From assembly GCA_007844125.1 (NCBI GenBank), contig CM017567.1, positions 45,121,914-45,185,913 on the forward strand: a stretch of DNA of 64,000 bases, read 5' to 3'. The first letter of the stretch is position 1. Every line of letters starts with the position of its first letter. The notes under the pieces are model-generated. The model saw only the letters and a list, made by a program, of their open reading frames with translations, was not told where the DNA came from and did not search any database. Below are positions 37,926 through 49,461 of the stretch, piece after piece. A program made the position numbers and the translations under genes. This stretch comes from Sinonovacula constricta (lineage: Eukaryota; Mollusca; Bivalvia; Cardiida; Solecurtidae).

Positions 37926-39486
37926 CTTGTCGTCGACAACACACACGATTGGCGGACCTGTAAACACATGCCTGATTGAATCAAGGAATTATCATGCTGT
38001 CCAGTGTATACACGGACACATGGTTAGCTGATTATTGCACAGTCTTCACAACTTAAATGATATACTACATGACACATTTTGATTTAAATGAAGCTTATTT
38101 TTGAAATTATAATACAAGCCATTCTTACATTCTTTCAATTCATTTATATTATTTACGAGTATTGGTAATTTTTTTAAATAATGATACTTAACTTAATTTT
38201 AGGAATTGACATATTCTTTTAAATAAAAATTAAGATGATAACATTTTCCTGAATGCAAAATGTAAGTTGCGCTTTTTATTTAAAAGTAATATATAAGGTT
38301 GGTATATATGACATTTGATGCAAAGAAATACAATGTTCTATATTATTTATGGTTTAACATGTTCCCTGTCAAATGAAAGATGCCTTCATTGAAAACAAAT
38401 GACACTAACAATAATTTTAAATGAAGATTTTATGTCACAAACTAATGTATTGTGTGCTTAGTTAATGACTGACTTATGACATCAAAACACAATAAATATA
38501 AATAGAAGTGTATATCACCATTTAAACTGAAAGGTAAAACCAGAAGCGGTCGTTTTTTCTAATTCTGGTTTATTTAGATTTTATCTGATAACCGTCATCC
38601 ATAGACTTTCGCCCAGCCAGGTATTGGAGTGTCATGTCACGTGACGTAAAGACAGACACGTGTCACGCGTTCTTAGGAATTCCTAATTCATACATGTCTT
38701 AATTGACAGATGAGTCTATGTGGATTTAATTAACACGTTACATAATTAACACAAACGTGATTGAATAATGGCCAGCTTAGTTAACAGAATTATTATAAAT
38801 AAGGTTTATGTATCAAAATGTTGCCAGTATCAAATGATGAGAAATGACACCTCCAAATGTTATATTTCTTGCAATTGACAATGAGCTTCATTTTAACAAG
38901 CACGCAAGTTGCATTGTTTGTCATTAGATTGAAGAAATTAATTATTTACCTGTAATTTTTCTGAACAATATTTGTGTTATTATTTTTGTAATGATAAAAG
39001 ATGATCATAATAACTACATATGTTATAATTATCTGGGTAGCTCCTAAATGTGCCAATACTGTGTGAGATTCTACCTCACGTCCATCCTCAACAGGGCTAG
39101 TTAGAAGTCTTTAATGTGCTCAACATTGTATATCAGTCCATCAGTGGTTGTGAAATTAAACGATTTGGAAACGTGTTGTTGTTTTTCAGAAAAGTCAAAT
39201 CGAACCGGACATTAATGTAGAAACGAAGTTTTGCTTATTTAACGAAAGATAATGCAAATTTAAAATACAATCTTTAGTGTGTCTTAATCTTCAATCGTCT
39301 TTTATGGCAGACCACGTAATTAATTCAAATATTCATTTGTGTCAATTGTCTATTTTATTTGATGATGTGCCATGTAAATGATTACTAGTATTTACAGGTG
39401 TCCGTACAAAATCTAATTCTTTGACGGTATTCCAATGCTTTAATAACAATGACAATTGCAAATTCAATATTCTCTCAGAATTTGTT

Positions 39487-39502
39487 GACCCTAAAAAGGG
39501 CC
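39487..39502 (-). promoter_or_regulatory. Histone-type 3' hairpin, copy C
   Basis: GGCCCT-TTTT-AGGGTC on the minus strand, 145 nt from the stop codon; the same purine-rich CTGAGAGAAT follows. Confidence 0.75.
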
Positions 39503-39647
39503 ATTGCGACGTCATGGCAGACATGGGTCTTTTGAGCAGAATGCGTGGCGTTGTGGGGATGTTTGTATGCGACCTTAGTGTTCTGGAACAGAAGCCTAAC
39601 TTGAGCGGCTGTATACCAGCGAAATTATCATCGTCACCATCATCGGG

Positions 39648-39998
39648 TCAGTCTTCGTCGCCGCTGTGTTCGTCGTCAGACTCGGTTACTATGGTAACGT
39701 TCTGATTGTAAAGATCTTTCCTCAGTTCCGCAACCTCCTCAGCACAGTCACGAGCGTATTCGTAATACATGTTCCTCACTCCTTCCGTCACGGCGATCCG
39801 AACCTGGTAGTTATAGCGGAAGCCGCGGTATCCGTCGTCCTTGGCCACACTGTAACGTTTGGTGAGACCTCGGATTTTATCGTTGAGTTGGATGACGGCT
39901 TGGCAGGATCGAGCCAGCTTTTTCTCCACTAATGCCAATTTCTGGACTTTAGCCTCTCGACTGTTTCCCATGACAGCTGGAACTGATGATGCACCCAT
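39648..39998 (-). CDS. Array gene copy C
   Basis: A full 116-codon frame with KRYSVAKD and NYQVRIAV as its own substitutions; tail TESDDEHSGDED. TATA box at 40051-40043, with the E-box CACGTG retained upstream. Both substitutions fall in the Tyr/Arg-rich centre, so they may be mildly disruptive; otherwise it is an intact copy. Confidence 0.8.
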   Translation of the reverse strand: MGASSVPAVMGNSREAKVQKLALVEKKLARSCQAVIQLNDKIRGLTKRYSVAKDDGYRGFRYNYQVRIAVTEGVRNMYYEYARDCAEEVAELRKDLYNQNVTIVTESDDEHSGDED

Positions 39999-41307
39999 GA
40001 TAGGATAGGAATCAAGAATGATGCTGAGATGTGTGCACTTCGTATTTTATAGAGAACTGTAGTTTTATTGAAGCTGATCTTCTATTGGCTGGTCGATTAC
40101 TTTGACACGTGTCACTTGCCGGGAACGGAAACTGAATTGTACCGGAAGTCCGCGTCACGTGGTAGAAAAATGGCGGCTGGCTCTTGTCGTCGACAACACA
40201 CACGATTGGCGGACCTGTAAACACATGCCTGATTAAATCAAGGGATTATTATGCGGTCCAGTGTACACACGGACAAATGGTTAGCGGATTATTGCACAGT
40301 CTTCACAACTTAAATGATATACTACATCACACATTTTGATTTAAATTAAGCTTATTTTTGAAATTATAAAACAAGTCATTCTTACATTCTTTCAATTCAT
40401 TTATATTATTTACGAGTATTGGTAAATTTTTTAAATAATGATACTTAACTTAATTTTAGGAATTGACATATTCTTTTAGATAAAAATTAGGATGATTTCT
40501 TTTCCTGAATGCAAAATGTTAGTTGCGCTTTTTATTTAAAAGTAATATTTAAGGTTGATATATATGACATTTGATGCAAAGAAATACAATGTTCTACATT
40601 ATTTATGGCTTAACGTGTTCCCTGTCAAATGAAAATGCCTTCATTGAAAACAAATGGCACTAACAATAATTTTAAATGAAGATTTTATGTCACAAACTAA
40701 TATAATGTGTGCTTAGTTAATGGCTGACTTATGACATCAAAACACAATAAATATAAATAGAAGTGTATATCACCATTTAAACTGAAAGGTAAAACCAGAA
40801 GCGGTCGTTTTTCTAATTCTGGTTTATTTAGATTTTATCTGATAACCGTCATCCATAGACTTTCGCCCAGCCAGGTATTGGAGTGTCATGTCACGTGACG
40901 TATAGACAGACACGTGTCACGCGTTCTTAGGAATTCCTAATTCATACATGTCTTAATTGACAGATGAATCTGTGTGGATTTAATTAACACGTTACATAAT
41001 TAACACAAACGTGATTGAATAATGACCAGCTTAGTAAACAGAATTATTATAAATAAGGTTTATGTATCAAAATGTTGCCCGTATCAAATGCTAAGAAATG
41101 ACACCTCCAAATGTTATATTTCTTGCAATTGTCAATGAGCTTCATTTTAACAAGCACACAAGTTGCAATGTTTGTCATTAGATTGAAGAAATTAATTATT
41201 TACCTGTATTTTTTTTGAACAATAATTGTGTTATTATTTTTGTAATGATAAAAGATGATCATAATAACTACATATGTTATAATTATCTGGGTAGCTCCTA
41301 AATGTGC

Positions 41308-41582
41308 ACCAGCCGCAATAGCTCAGGTGGTAGAGCGTCGGCTTGCGGATCGGGAGGTCGTGGGTTCAAACCCCGACCGGGTCAAACCAAAGACTTTAAC
41401 GTTGGTAGTAGTGGCTTCCCTCCTAACGCTCGGGGCTAAGGGGACAGCATTACGCCTGACTCGTCGGTGTCAGTATAATGGACCGACCGGGTTCAGTCCC
41501 TGGGCACCTCATAAGTGGCCCTGTGCTATAATGATAGAAATGTCGCTGCGCAGTATCGGCAAAAATGCCGGCTAATCCCAAT
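41308..41582 (+). mobile_element. Complete tRNA-derived SINE inserted in the array spacer
   Basis: The head at 41312-41384 is tRNA-like, with A box TAGCTCAGGTGG and B box GGTTCAAACCC. It is followed by a CAAAGACTTTAA linker, a GTGTCAGTATAATGG core and the end GCCGGCTAATCCCAATC. The target-site duplication is CCTAAATGTGC (41297-41307) against CCTAATGTGC (41583-41592). Other units keep the uninterrupted CCTAAATGTGCCAATACTG, giving an empty site. The element is transcribed by RNA polymerase III in known families and moved by a LINE. The LINE here has a (TATC)n tail, so it is not obviously the partner. Confidence 0.9.
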
Positions 41583-42019
41583 CCCTAATGTGCCAATACT
41601 GTGTGAGATTCTACCTCACGTCCAACCTCAACAGGGCTAGTCAGAGGTTTTTAATGTGCTTAACAATGTATATAAGTCCATCAGTTGTTGTGAAATTAAA
41701 CGATTTGTAAACGTGTTGTTGTTTTTCAGAAAAGTCAAATCGAACCGGACATAAATGTAGAAACGAAGTTTTGCATATTTAACGGAAGATAATGCAAATT
41801 TAAAATACAAATTTAATGTGTCTTAATCTTCAATCGTCTTTTATGGCAGACCACGTAATTACGTCAAATATTCATTTGTGTCAATTGTCTATTTTATTCG
41901 ATGATGTGCCATGTAAATGATTATTTACAGGTGTCCGGACAAAATCTAATTGTTTGACGGTATTCCAATGCTTTAATAAAAATGACAATTGCAAATTCAA
42001 TATTCTCTCAGAATTTGTT

Positions 42020-42035
42020 GACCCTAAAAAGGGCC
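42020..42035 (-). promoter_or_regulatory. Histone-type 3' hairpin, copy D
   Basis: GGCCCT-TTTT-AGGGTC on the minus strand, still intact although the gene it serves is broken. Confidence 0.7.
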
Positions 42036-42180
42036 ATTGCGACGTCATGGCAGACATGGGTCTTTTGAGCAGAAGGCGTGGCGTTGTGCGGATATTTGTA
42101 TGCGACCTTAGTGTTCTGAAACAGAAGCCTAACTTGAGCGGCTGTATACCAGCGAAATTATCATCGTCACCATCATCGGG

Positions 42181-42531
42181 TCAGTCTTCGTCGCCGCTGT
42201 GTTCGTCGTCAGACTCGGTTACTATGGTAACGTTCTGATTGTAAAGATCTTTCCTCAGTTCCGCAACCTCCTCAGCTCCGTCACGAGCGTATTCGTAATA
42301 CATGTTCCTCACTTCCTCCGTCACGGCGATCCGAACCCGTTAGTTATAGCGGAAGCCACGGTATCCGTCGTCTTTGGCCACATTGTAACGTTTGGTGAGA
42401 CCTCGGATTTTATCGTTGAGTTGGATGACGGCTTGGCAGGATCGAGCCAGCGTTTTCTCCACTAATGCCAATTTCTGGACTTTAGCCTCTCGACTGTTTC
42501 CCATGACAGCTGGAACTGATGATGCACCCAT
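42181..42531 (-). pseudogene. Array gene copy D, nonsense at codon 64
   Basis: The frame has full length, but the Tyr codon TAC after FRYN is TAA, truncating the product to 63 residues and removing the second helix and acidic tail. Further private changes (KTLARS, GVRN to EVRN, RDCAEE to RDGAEE) suggest relaxed constraint. TATA box TATAAAATA at 42584-42576 and the 3' hairpin persist, so a transcript may still be made. Confidence 0.85.
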
Positions 42532-44256
42532 GATAGGATAGGAATCAAGAATGATGCTGAGATGTGTGCACTTCGTATTTTATAGGGAACTGTAGTTTTC
42601 TTGAAGCTGATCGTATATTGGCTGATCGATTACTATGACACGTGTCACTTGCCGGGAACGAAAACTGAATTGTACCGGAAATCCGCGTCACGTGGTAGAA
42701 AAATGGCGGCTGGCTCTTGTCGTCGACAACACACACGATTGGTGGACCTGTAAACACATGCCTGATTGAATCAAGGAATTATCATGCAGTCCAGTGTACA
42801 CACGGACAAATGGTTAGCTGATTATTGCACAGTCTTCACAACTTAAATGATATACTACATGACACATTTTGATTTAAATGAAGCTTATTTTTGAAATTAT
42901 AATACAAGTCATTCTTAAATTCTTTCAATTCATTTATATTATTTACGAGTATTGGTAATTTTTTTAAATAATGATACTTAACTTAATTTTAGGAATTGAT
43001 ATATTCTTTTAAATAAAAAATAAGATGATTTCTTTTCCTGAATGCAAAATGTTAGTTGCGCTTTTTATTTAAAAGTAATATTTAAGGTTGATATATATGA
43101 CATTTGATGCAAAGAAATACAATGTTCTACATTATTTATGGTTTAACATGTTCCCTGTCAAATGAAAATGCCTTCATTGAAAACAAATGGCACTAACAAT
43201 AATTTTAATTGAAGATTTTATGTCACAAACTAATGTAATGTGTGCTTAGTTAATGGCTGACTTATGACATCAAAACACAATAAATATAAATAGAAGTGTA
43301 TATCACCATTTAAACTGAAAGGTAAAACCAGAAGCGTTCGTTTTTCTAATCCTTGTTTATTTAGATTTTATCTGTAAACCGTCATCCATAGACTTTCGCC
43401 CAGCCAGGTATTGGAGTGTCATGTCACGTGACGTATAGACAGACACGTGTCACGCGTTCTTAGGAATTCCTAATTCATACATGTCTTAATTGACAGATGA
43501 GTCTGTGTGGATTTAATTAACACGTAACATAATTAACACAAACGTGATTGAATAATGATCAGTTTAGTAAACAGAATTTTAAATAAATTTTATGTATCAA
43601 AATGTTGCCAGTATCAAATGCTAAGAAATGACACCTCCAAATGTTATATTTCTTGCAATTGTCAATGAGCTTCATTTTAACAAGCACACAAGTTGCAATG
43701 TTTGTCATTAGATTGAAGAAAGTAATTATTTACCTGTAATTTTTCTGAACAATATTTGAGTTATTATTTTTGTAATGATAAAAGATGATCATAATAACTA
43801 CATATGTTATAATTATCTGGGTAGCTCCTAAATGTGCCAATACTGTGTGAGATTCTACCTCACATCCAACCTCAACAGGGCTAGTTAGAGGTCTTTAATG
43901 TGCTCAACATTGTATATAAGACCATCAGTGGTTGTGAAATTTGTAAACGTGTTGTTGTTTTTCAGAAAAGTCAAATCGAACCGGACATAAATGTAGAAAC
44001 GAAGTTTTGCATATTTAACGAAAGATAATGCAAATTTAAAATACAAACTTTAATGTGTCTTAATCTTCAATCGTCTTTTATGGCAGACCACGTAATTAAT
44101 TCAAATATTTATATGTGTCAATTGTCTATTTTATTTGATGATGTTCCATGTAAATGATTATTTACAGGTGTCCGGACAAAATCTAATTGTTTGACGGTAT
44201 TCCAATGCTTTAATAAAAATGACAATTGCAAATTCAATATTCTCTCAGAATTTGTT

Positions 44257-44272
44257 GACCCTAAAAAGGGCC
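44257..44272 (-). promoter_or_regulatory. Histone-type 3' hairpin, copy E
   Basis: GGCCCT-TTTT-AGGGTC on the minus strand. The 3' UTR is 3 bp shorter than usual because of a trinucleotide deletion shared with copy I. Confidence 0.75.
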
Positions 44273-44414
44273 ATTGTGACGTCATGTCAGACATGGGTCT
44301 TTTGAGCAGAAGGCGTGACGTTGTGAGGATGTTTGTATGCGACCTTAGTGTTCTGGAACAGAATCCTAACTTGAGCGGCTGTATACCAGCGAAATTATCA
44401 TCGTCATCATCGGG

Positions 44415-44765
44415 TCAGTCTTCGTCGCCGCTGTGTTCGTCATCAGACTCGGTTACTATGGTAACGTTCTGATTGTAAAGATCTTTCCTCAGTTCCGCAA
44501 CCTCCTCAGCACAGTCACGAGCGTATTCGTAATACATGTTCCTCACTCCCTCTGTCACGGCGATCCGAACCCGGTAGTTATAGCGGAAGCCGCGGTAACC
44601 GTCGTCCTTGGCCACGTTGTAACGTTTGGTGAGACCTCGGATTTTATCGTTGAGTTGGATGACGGCTTGGCAGGATCGAGCCAGCTTTTTCTCCACTAAT
44701 GCCAATTTCTGGACTTTAGCCTCTCGACTGTTTCCCATGACAGCTGGAACTGATGATACACCCAT
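44415..44765 (-). CDS. Array gene copy E
   Basis: A full 116-codon frame, MGVSS start, tail TESDDEHSGDED. The TATA word is changed to TTTAAAAAA (44818-44810), shared with copy I. A 4.95-kb transposon begins at 44966, about 200 bp upstream of the ATG, just beyond the proximal promoter motifs. Distal regulatory sequence is therefore displaced but the core promoter is retained. Confidence 0.8.
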   Translation of the reverse strand: MGVSSVPAVMGNSREAKVQKLALVEKKLARSCQAVIQLNDKIRGLTKRYNVAKDDGYRGFRYNYRVRIAVTEGVRNMYYEYARDCAEEVAELRKDLYNQNVTIVTESDDEHSGDED

Positions 44766-44965
44766 GATAGGAAAGGAATCAAGAATGATGCTGAGATGTG
44801 TGCACTTCGTTTTTTAAAGGGAACTGTAGTTTTATTGAAGCTGATCTTCTATTGGCTGGTCGATTACTATGACACGTGTCACTTGCCGGGAACGGAAACT
44901 GAATTGTACCGGAAGTCCACGTCACGTGGTAGAAAAATGGCGGCCGGCTCGTGTCGTCGACAACA

Positions 44966-45418
44966 GGAATCAGACTACAGTTATTTGCCCTTGGTTGACC
45001 ACAATAAGGAAGTGTTTACATAGTAAATAGTGCATGTGTTGAAAGTCGGATATAAATAAGTTGATGAATGAAAGAGATGGCAACATGGACATTTTTCAAC
45101 AGAGTGGACCTTAATAAGCTGGTAAATGAAATCATTGATGAAGACTTTATGTCAATTTGTCTATTTTCAGTGATTGTGTTCATGGCCAAATTCACGTGGT
45201 TCCGGCGGATTACAGCCGAATGGTGCATGGTTGTACTTTGACTGGAAATTATGGGACCGGAAGCAGCTTGACCCCCAACTTTCTGCAGCTAGAATTTCTT
45301 CTCTTGGATGATACTACTGACAGCAAGTGACTCTGATTTGATTGGAGAGTTACCAACATGACCAGTGTCCACAATGTCTATATAGAACATATAGTAAAAA
45401 TAACTGTGGTCTGAGGCC
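44966..45418. repeat. Left 453-bp terminal repeat with its own inverted ends
   Basis: Identical by eye to 49462-49914 at an offset of 4496 bp. Each repeat begins GGAATCAGACTACAG and ends CTGTGGTCTGAGGCC, so each alone has the structure of a MITE. Confidence 0.85.
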
Positions 45419-45719
45419 TGATTAGGAGCATCCATTGACTGGGGGTCATGGTGTTTGAATGGTAATAACTTTTTTATTTCTTGAACAATTTTGTTCAAAC
45501 TTGACCCTAAGGTAGATGAAGGATGTAAAAATCAGAATTTATAATTAAATGTCAACCTTTAAGATGTTATTACATTATATTATATAATATTATATAATAA
45601 TATATACTATTTTTGAAAAAAAATGAAAACATCTACTTTCAGTATAAAATAACATCTAAAAATAGCCAAGAGGTCATTTCCTGTGTAGGTCAAAGCCTCA
45701 CTGTCACTTTCAAATCATA
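45419..45719. other. Transposon interior, non-coding
   Basis: Sequence between the left repeat and the endonuclease-like ORF; AT-rich, with possible promoter for the latter. Nothing else seen. Confidence 0.4.
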
Positions 45720-46091
45720 ATGGAGGCATTTTTTGAAAAATATATGACAAAGATAACTGAAAAGTCTCTGCCCAACAGTCATGGTTGTGCCATTTGGCAG
45801 GGTTGTGTTAAAAAGGGGCCAGTGGGATATGGTGTAATAAAGGCTAAATTTCCTGACTCAAAGTGGCACACCATGCATGTGCACAAACTTCTTTACCTGG
45901 TTCACCATAAAAAATTGAGTGTAGAACCAGGTCTAGAAGTTTCGCATCTGTGTCATGTGGCACTTTGTGTCCGCGCGGAACATCTCAGCCTCGAACCTCA
46001 TACTGTCAACACAGATAGGCTTAAATGTACAAACCGTGGCACATGCTCAGGCCACATAGTCTATCCAGACTGTTTATTTAAGCAAGGTTAG
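45720..46091 (+). CDS. His-Me finger (zinc-binding homing-endonuclease type) protein, transposon-encoded
   Basis: A 123-codon frame. Residues 22-38 (GCAIWQGC ... GYG), 48-62 (KWHTMHVHKLLY) and 76-100 (HLCH, Cys83, HLSLEPH, Asn97, Arg100) follow the pattern of the zinc-binding His-Me finger domain of I-PpoI-like homing endonucleases. His79 and Asn97 are the likely general base and metal ligand. Cys103, Cys109 and His112 may complete a zinc site. Such domains nick or cut DNA. The ORF ends CAAG|GTTAGT, a good splice donor, so the stop may lie in an intron and the true protein may be longer. It is convergent with the DDE ORF in the same element, suggesting an accessory role in transposition; that is inference. 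Confidence 0.7.
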   Translation: MEAFFEKYMTKITEKSLPNSHGCAIWQGCVKKGPVGYGVIKAKFPDSKWHTMHVHKLLYLVHHKKLSVEPGLEVSHLCHVALCVRAEHLSLEPHTVNTDRLKCTNRGTCSGHIVYPDCLFKQG

Positions 46092-46710
46092 TATTTGGTT
46101 TGTTGAAAAGACATCTCGAGATGTCACACATGTCGACAGAAGGTTTTTTATTATTTACTTTATTTATTTATTTATTAATTTAATAAGGTTCATAAAGATG
46201 TATTTGTCTTTTAATGAACAAATTGTGTGTGCTAGTTATTGTATTGTCTTTTTGTTGTTGTTTATTTTATTTTTAGTCAGTATGTTGGCACTATAATTGA
46301 TTTATATAATGAACAATAGCAGTGCATTTTCAGTACGATGAGTTAGTTCACATGTGCATAGCGTGAAATAATTGCTCGTCAACAGCCATAGACCATGAGA
46401 ACTTGTTAAACAGTACTGAAAACACTTTACTATTGTAAAAATGAATAAAAACAGTGCATAAATTCATAGTAACATTTATTTAATCAAAACCAGCCACAGA
46501 AATGGTAGCAAATTAAAACAAGTTCAATTGAAGGGCATGTATGCAAATTGAAATAGTATTGAAATATATATAGAACCCACATGAAGTCACACTTAAATAC
46601 ATGTATATTGTCTCTCACTGCTAAGAAAACTAATTTGATAGGTAGAGTTATATTATGATGTCACTGACATTTTATTTAACACATCAACACTGTTTATAAT
46701 GAGAGTTAAC
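46092..46710. other. Transposon interior between convergent ORFs
   Basis: AT-rich, non-coding. It would hold the 3' ends of both transposon transcripts, or an intron of the endonuclease gene. Confidence 0.4.
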
Positions 46711-48687
46711 TCAGTTGAGTTGTGAGTAAGCATGGTCACTGTTGTCTCCCTTTGATGTGCTTGGTTTAGGGTCTAGCTGGCCTCTTCTGTAATCTGACTG
46801 TACAGTGTGGGTTTTCTTGAATTTTAAATGTTCCTGCAATTGTCTACCTTTCGATTGTAGCTTGCGCTTAATGGTGTCAGGTTTCTTTGAATAATGTCTC
46901 TGGTACGTCTCTTCCCGTTGCATTTGGTGTAGGGATTGTGAGGTCTTCTTGGAAAGACGTACTCCGACTCGATCCAGCTTCGCGACCAAGCTGTCCGCCA
47001 AACCGTTATTTAGCCTGTGAATTGTAGAGCTCAGCCGTCCATGAATGTTTCTAGAAAAGTCATTGTTTTTGGGCAGGGAGACACTGATGGCGCGGTTCAC
47101 TGCCTCACATTTCTGTGTGCTGGTACCAGATTTAACTTCTTCTATAGCACTTACACCTATTCTCATTTTTACAATGTCATTTAACAGTTTCTTGTCATTT
47201 TTGTCTAGATTGAGAGATGTGATCCTGTAACTGCCCAGGAAAACAGACCGGTTCCACCAGTTGTTTGTTACACCACCGGAACATACGTATGAGTAGCGTC
47301 TGCACTTGGAGCAGTCCCCGGCATAACAGTTCACTGTGGCATCAAGAACATGGCGTAACTGTTTTTTTATAAATGTCATGTCTCCAGCATGTCTCTTTAT
47401 CATTTCCTTCAGGATACAGCTGCATCTAGCCTTAATGTCCTGGCTGAGACCCTTCTGTTGCTCCTGTCTTTGGTCTCTGGTCTTTGCACCTGGGAACATA
47501 CCGTTACTAAAGTTAGCATTGTAACAGTACCGGAACTGAGCCTGACCGAGATGAATTGGGTCTGCCTGGCGTTCTACTTTCCACATAGGATCGAGTAATC
47601 GCATGGCCTCAGTCACACCGGCAGCTGATCTGGAGTCGCCATCTGTTGTCACATACCGAACAAGAGCACTTTCAGCTGCTAGTGTCTGGCCAATAGATTT
47701 TCCGAGCTCATATTCTGAGAGTGGTGCCTGTCGATATGTATTTGCTGTACAGCCTGCATGACCGCCGGGGCATTCCACATGGTATCCTTTTCCCCGCAGC
47801 CAGGCACCTGTCCAGCAAAGCTTATTTTGCACTGCTGCAGCCAAGATATACTGCCTTTCTGTCATTGTCTCACAGGCTACTGCGATAGACTGTGATGCAT
47901 TCTGGCCTGACTTCTTCCGGCTCGAGATAACACTCGAATTGTATCGCCCGTCCACAGCAATATTAATAGAGTTCCCAGGATTTCCTCGTTTTCTGCTGAT
48001 ATCCTTCACCAGGCAAATCTTCTTTGACATGTCTCGGTCGTTCAGTTCTTTGATTGCACTGCCCACAGTGTTGGATGTTTTCTGCATGCTACTTTTAGCT
48101 GGCGGTGGAATGTCCATACTTGCTAGTATGTACCGGAATTTTGAGTTCCCCATAGGTGCATCTTGTAGTCCTACAGCAAGACTCAGATTTGTTGTTGCTG
48201 GCTTTGGTCCCCTCTTAGATGACTCTGCCTCCTTGTATAGCTTCAATAATGGTGTAATAAAGCTGCAGTTGTTGCACTTGAATGACATCTTCCAGCACAG
48301 TCCCATCTTTCTTTCATCGGCCACAATCAGATTAGGCTGATGGCATTCAGTCGATTTCTGCCGATGACTTTCAAGTGCCACATTTATTGAACTCGCCATC
48401 TCTTGCTTGTCAACAAGTCTCATGCCGTGACAGTTACTGTTTTCTTCTTGTTTTGCTCCAGGTTGACTTCTTGATGTTCTTGGTCGCAGCAGCATGACAT
48501 CTCCGCGGAGCTCGCTTCCATCTGCAGTAGGTCTGGTAGACACTGGAAATTCATCTTCAGTCAGCCTGATGACAGATCTCTTAGGTTCAGCATCAACATG
48601 GAAATGACTGTCAGACTTGAAGCCTTTATTCCAAGGTGAGCATCCCTTCTTGAAACCGAACGCCTTCTTCTTTCGATCGCCCCTCAT
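46711..48687 (-). CDS. DDE-type transposase-like protein (Mutator-like transposase domain family)
   Basis: A 658-codon intact frame. The basic N-terminus (RKKKAFGFKKGCSPWNKGFK) is typical of a family of invertebrate transposon proteins. A C-x2-C pair (CNNC, 138-141) suggests a zinc ribbon. The core has AVDGRYNS (D246), CPGGHAGCTAN (306-316), YVTTDGDSR (D349/D351), a Cys-rich stretch CYAGDCSKCRR (454-464) and KCEAVNR (E528). The order fits a DDE catalytic triad with a Cys-rich insertion. The C-terminal 80 residues are Lys/Arg/Gln-rich. It would cut and join transposon ends. The Mutator-like label is from motif memory; the 4-5 bp target-site duplication is shorter than the 8-11 bp usual for classical Mutator elements, so the superfamily is open. 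No stops or frameshifts, so the element may be recently active. Confidence 0.7.
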   Translation of the reverse strand: MRGDRKKKAFGFKKGCSPWNKGFKSDSHFHVDAEPKRSVIRLTEDEFPVSTRPTADGSELRGDVMLLRPRTSRSQPGAKQEENSNCHGMRLVDKQEMASSINVALESHRQKSTECHQPNLIVADERKMGLCWKMSFKCNNCSFITPLLKLYKEAESSKRGPKPATTNLSLAVGLQDAPMGNSKFRYILASMDIPPPAKSSMQKTSNTVGSAIKELNDRDMSKKICLVKDISRKRGNPGNSINIAVDGRYNSSVISSRKKSGQNASQSIAVACETMTERQYILAAAVQNKLCWTGAWLRGKGYHVECPGGHAGCTANTYRQAPLSEYELGKSIGQTLAAESALVRYVTTDGDSRSAAGVTEAMRLLDPMWKVERQADPIHLGQAQFRYCYNANFSNGMFPGAKTRDQRQEQQKGLSQDIKARCSCILKEMIKRHAGDMTFIKKQLRHVLDATVNCYAGDCSKCRRYSYVCSGGVTNNWWNRSVFLGSYRITSLNLDKNDKKLLNDIVKMRIGVSAIEEVKSGTSTQKCEAVNRAISVSLPKNNDFSRNIHGRLSSTIHRLNNGLADSLVAKLDRVGVRLSKKTSQSLHQMQREETYQRHYSKKPDTIKRKLQSKGRQLQEHLKFKKTHTVQSDYRRGQLDPKPSTSKGDNSDHAYSQLN

Positions 48688-49461
48688 ACTTGGACAGCAG
48701 TTGTTAATAGCATGAAGGTGATTAATCTTCTTGTGATGAAATCAGGAACTGGGGCCCCCTTTTATATTGAAAATTTTCAGTTTGGGAATCCAGATATCTG
48801 TTTGAAGTCTTTTAAACTGAAAAAACAGACCTCCCATATGCTGGCATATGTTTTTGATGCAGAAGCATGTGCAGTGAACCTGCACTAAGCACCCCACCCC
48901 CCACTGTGCAGCCAGGCGGCCAGCCAGCCACCTGTGTTCCTGGACACAGTGGCAGTCCTGTCTGGTGGCCATATCTTTTAAACCATATGACTTAAGATAA
49001 AATGCAACCCATCATTTTAAAGGTTAAATGTATGCCTTTTATAAAGTAATGAATTTGACAAAACTGAAATCTTTAAAAATTATATAATTCAGTTACAATG
49101 TTATGTAATATGACTAATTTTTATGATATTTAGTCCACTTTTTTTTTAAATTCAACTTGGTCATCTATGTGAAAATTACATTTTGTTTCAAGTAAATATT
49201 GAACAGAGCAGCAAAAATCTTTTTATTTGATTAAAAAATCTTTACTTTTAAGAAAGTTACAGCATTTTTAGTTTTGGTGCATTTCTACTTCAATGAGCCG
49301 ACACATGGCGACAAAGGTAAATAGACCTATGGTACATAATATTCTGTCATGTCATCAGTTTACAAGATAATGACTTTAAACTTTCCAGGTCTTCTACATA
49401 TATGTTTGGGATAATGTATGCAAAGTTTTACCAAATTTGAATGAAAAATACTGGCTAAATA
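48688..49461. other. Transposon interior upstream of the DDE ORF
   Basis: Likely promoter and 5' UTR of the minus-strand transposase; a 76-codon Cys/His-containing frame (48742-48972) has no recognised domain. Confidence 0.4.

Noticed and set aside
37766..37984. Minus-strand 70-codon frame upstream of each array gene
   Set aside because: It covers the TATA/CCAAT promoter and shows no domain; conservation is explained by unit homogenisation.
41255..41575. 106-codon frame
   Set aside because: It is the SINE read through in one frame.
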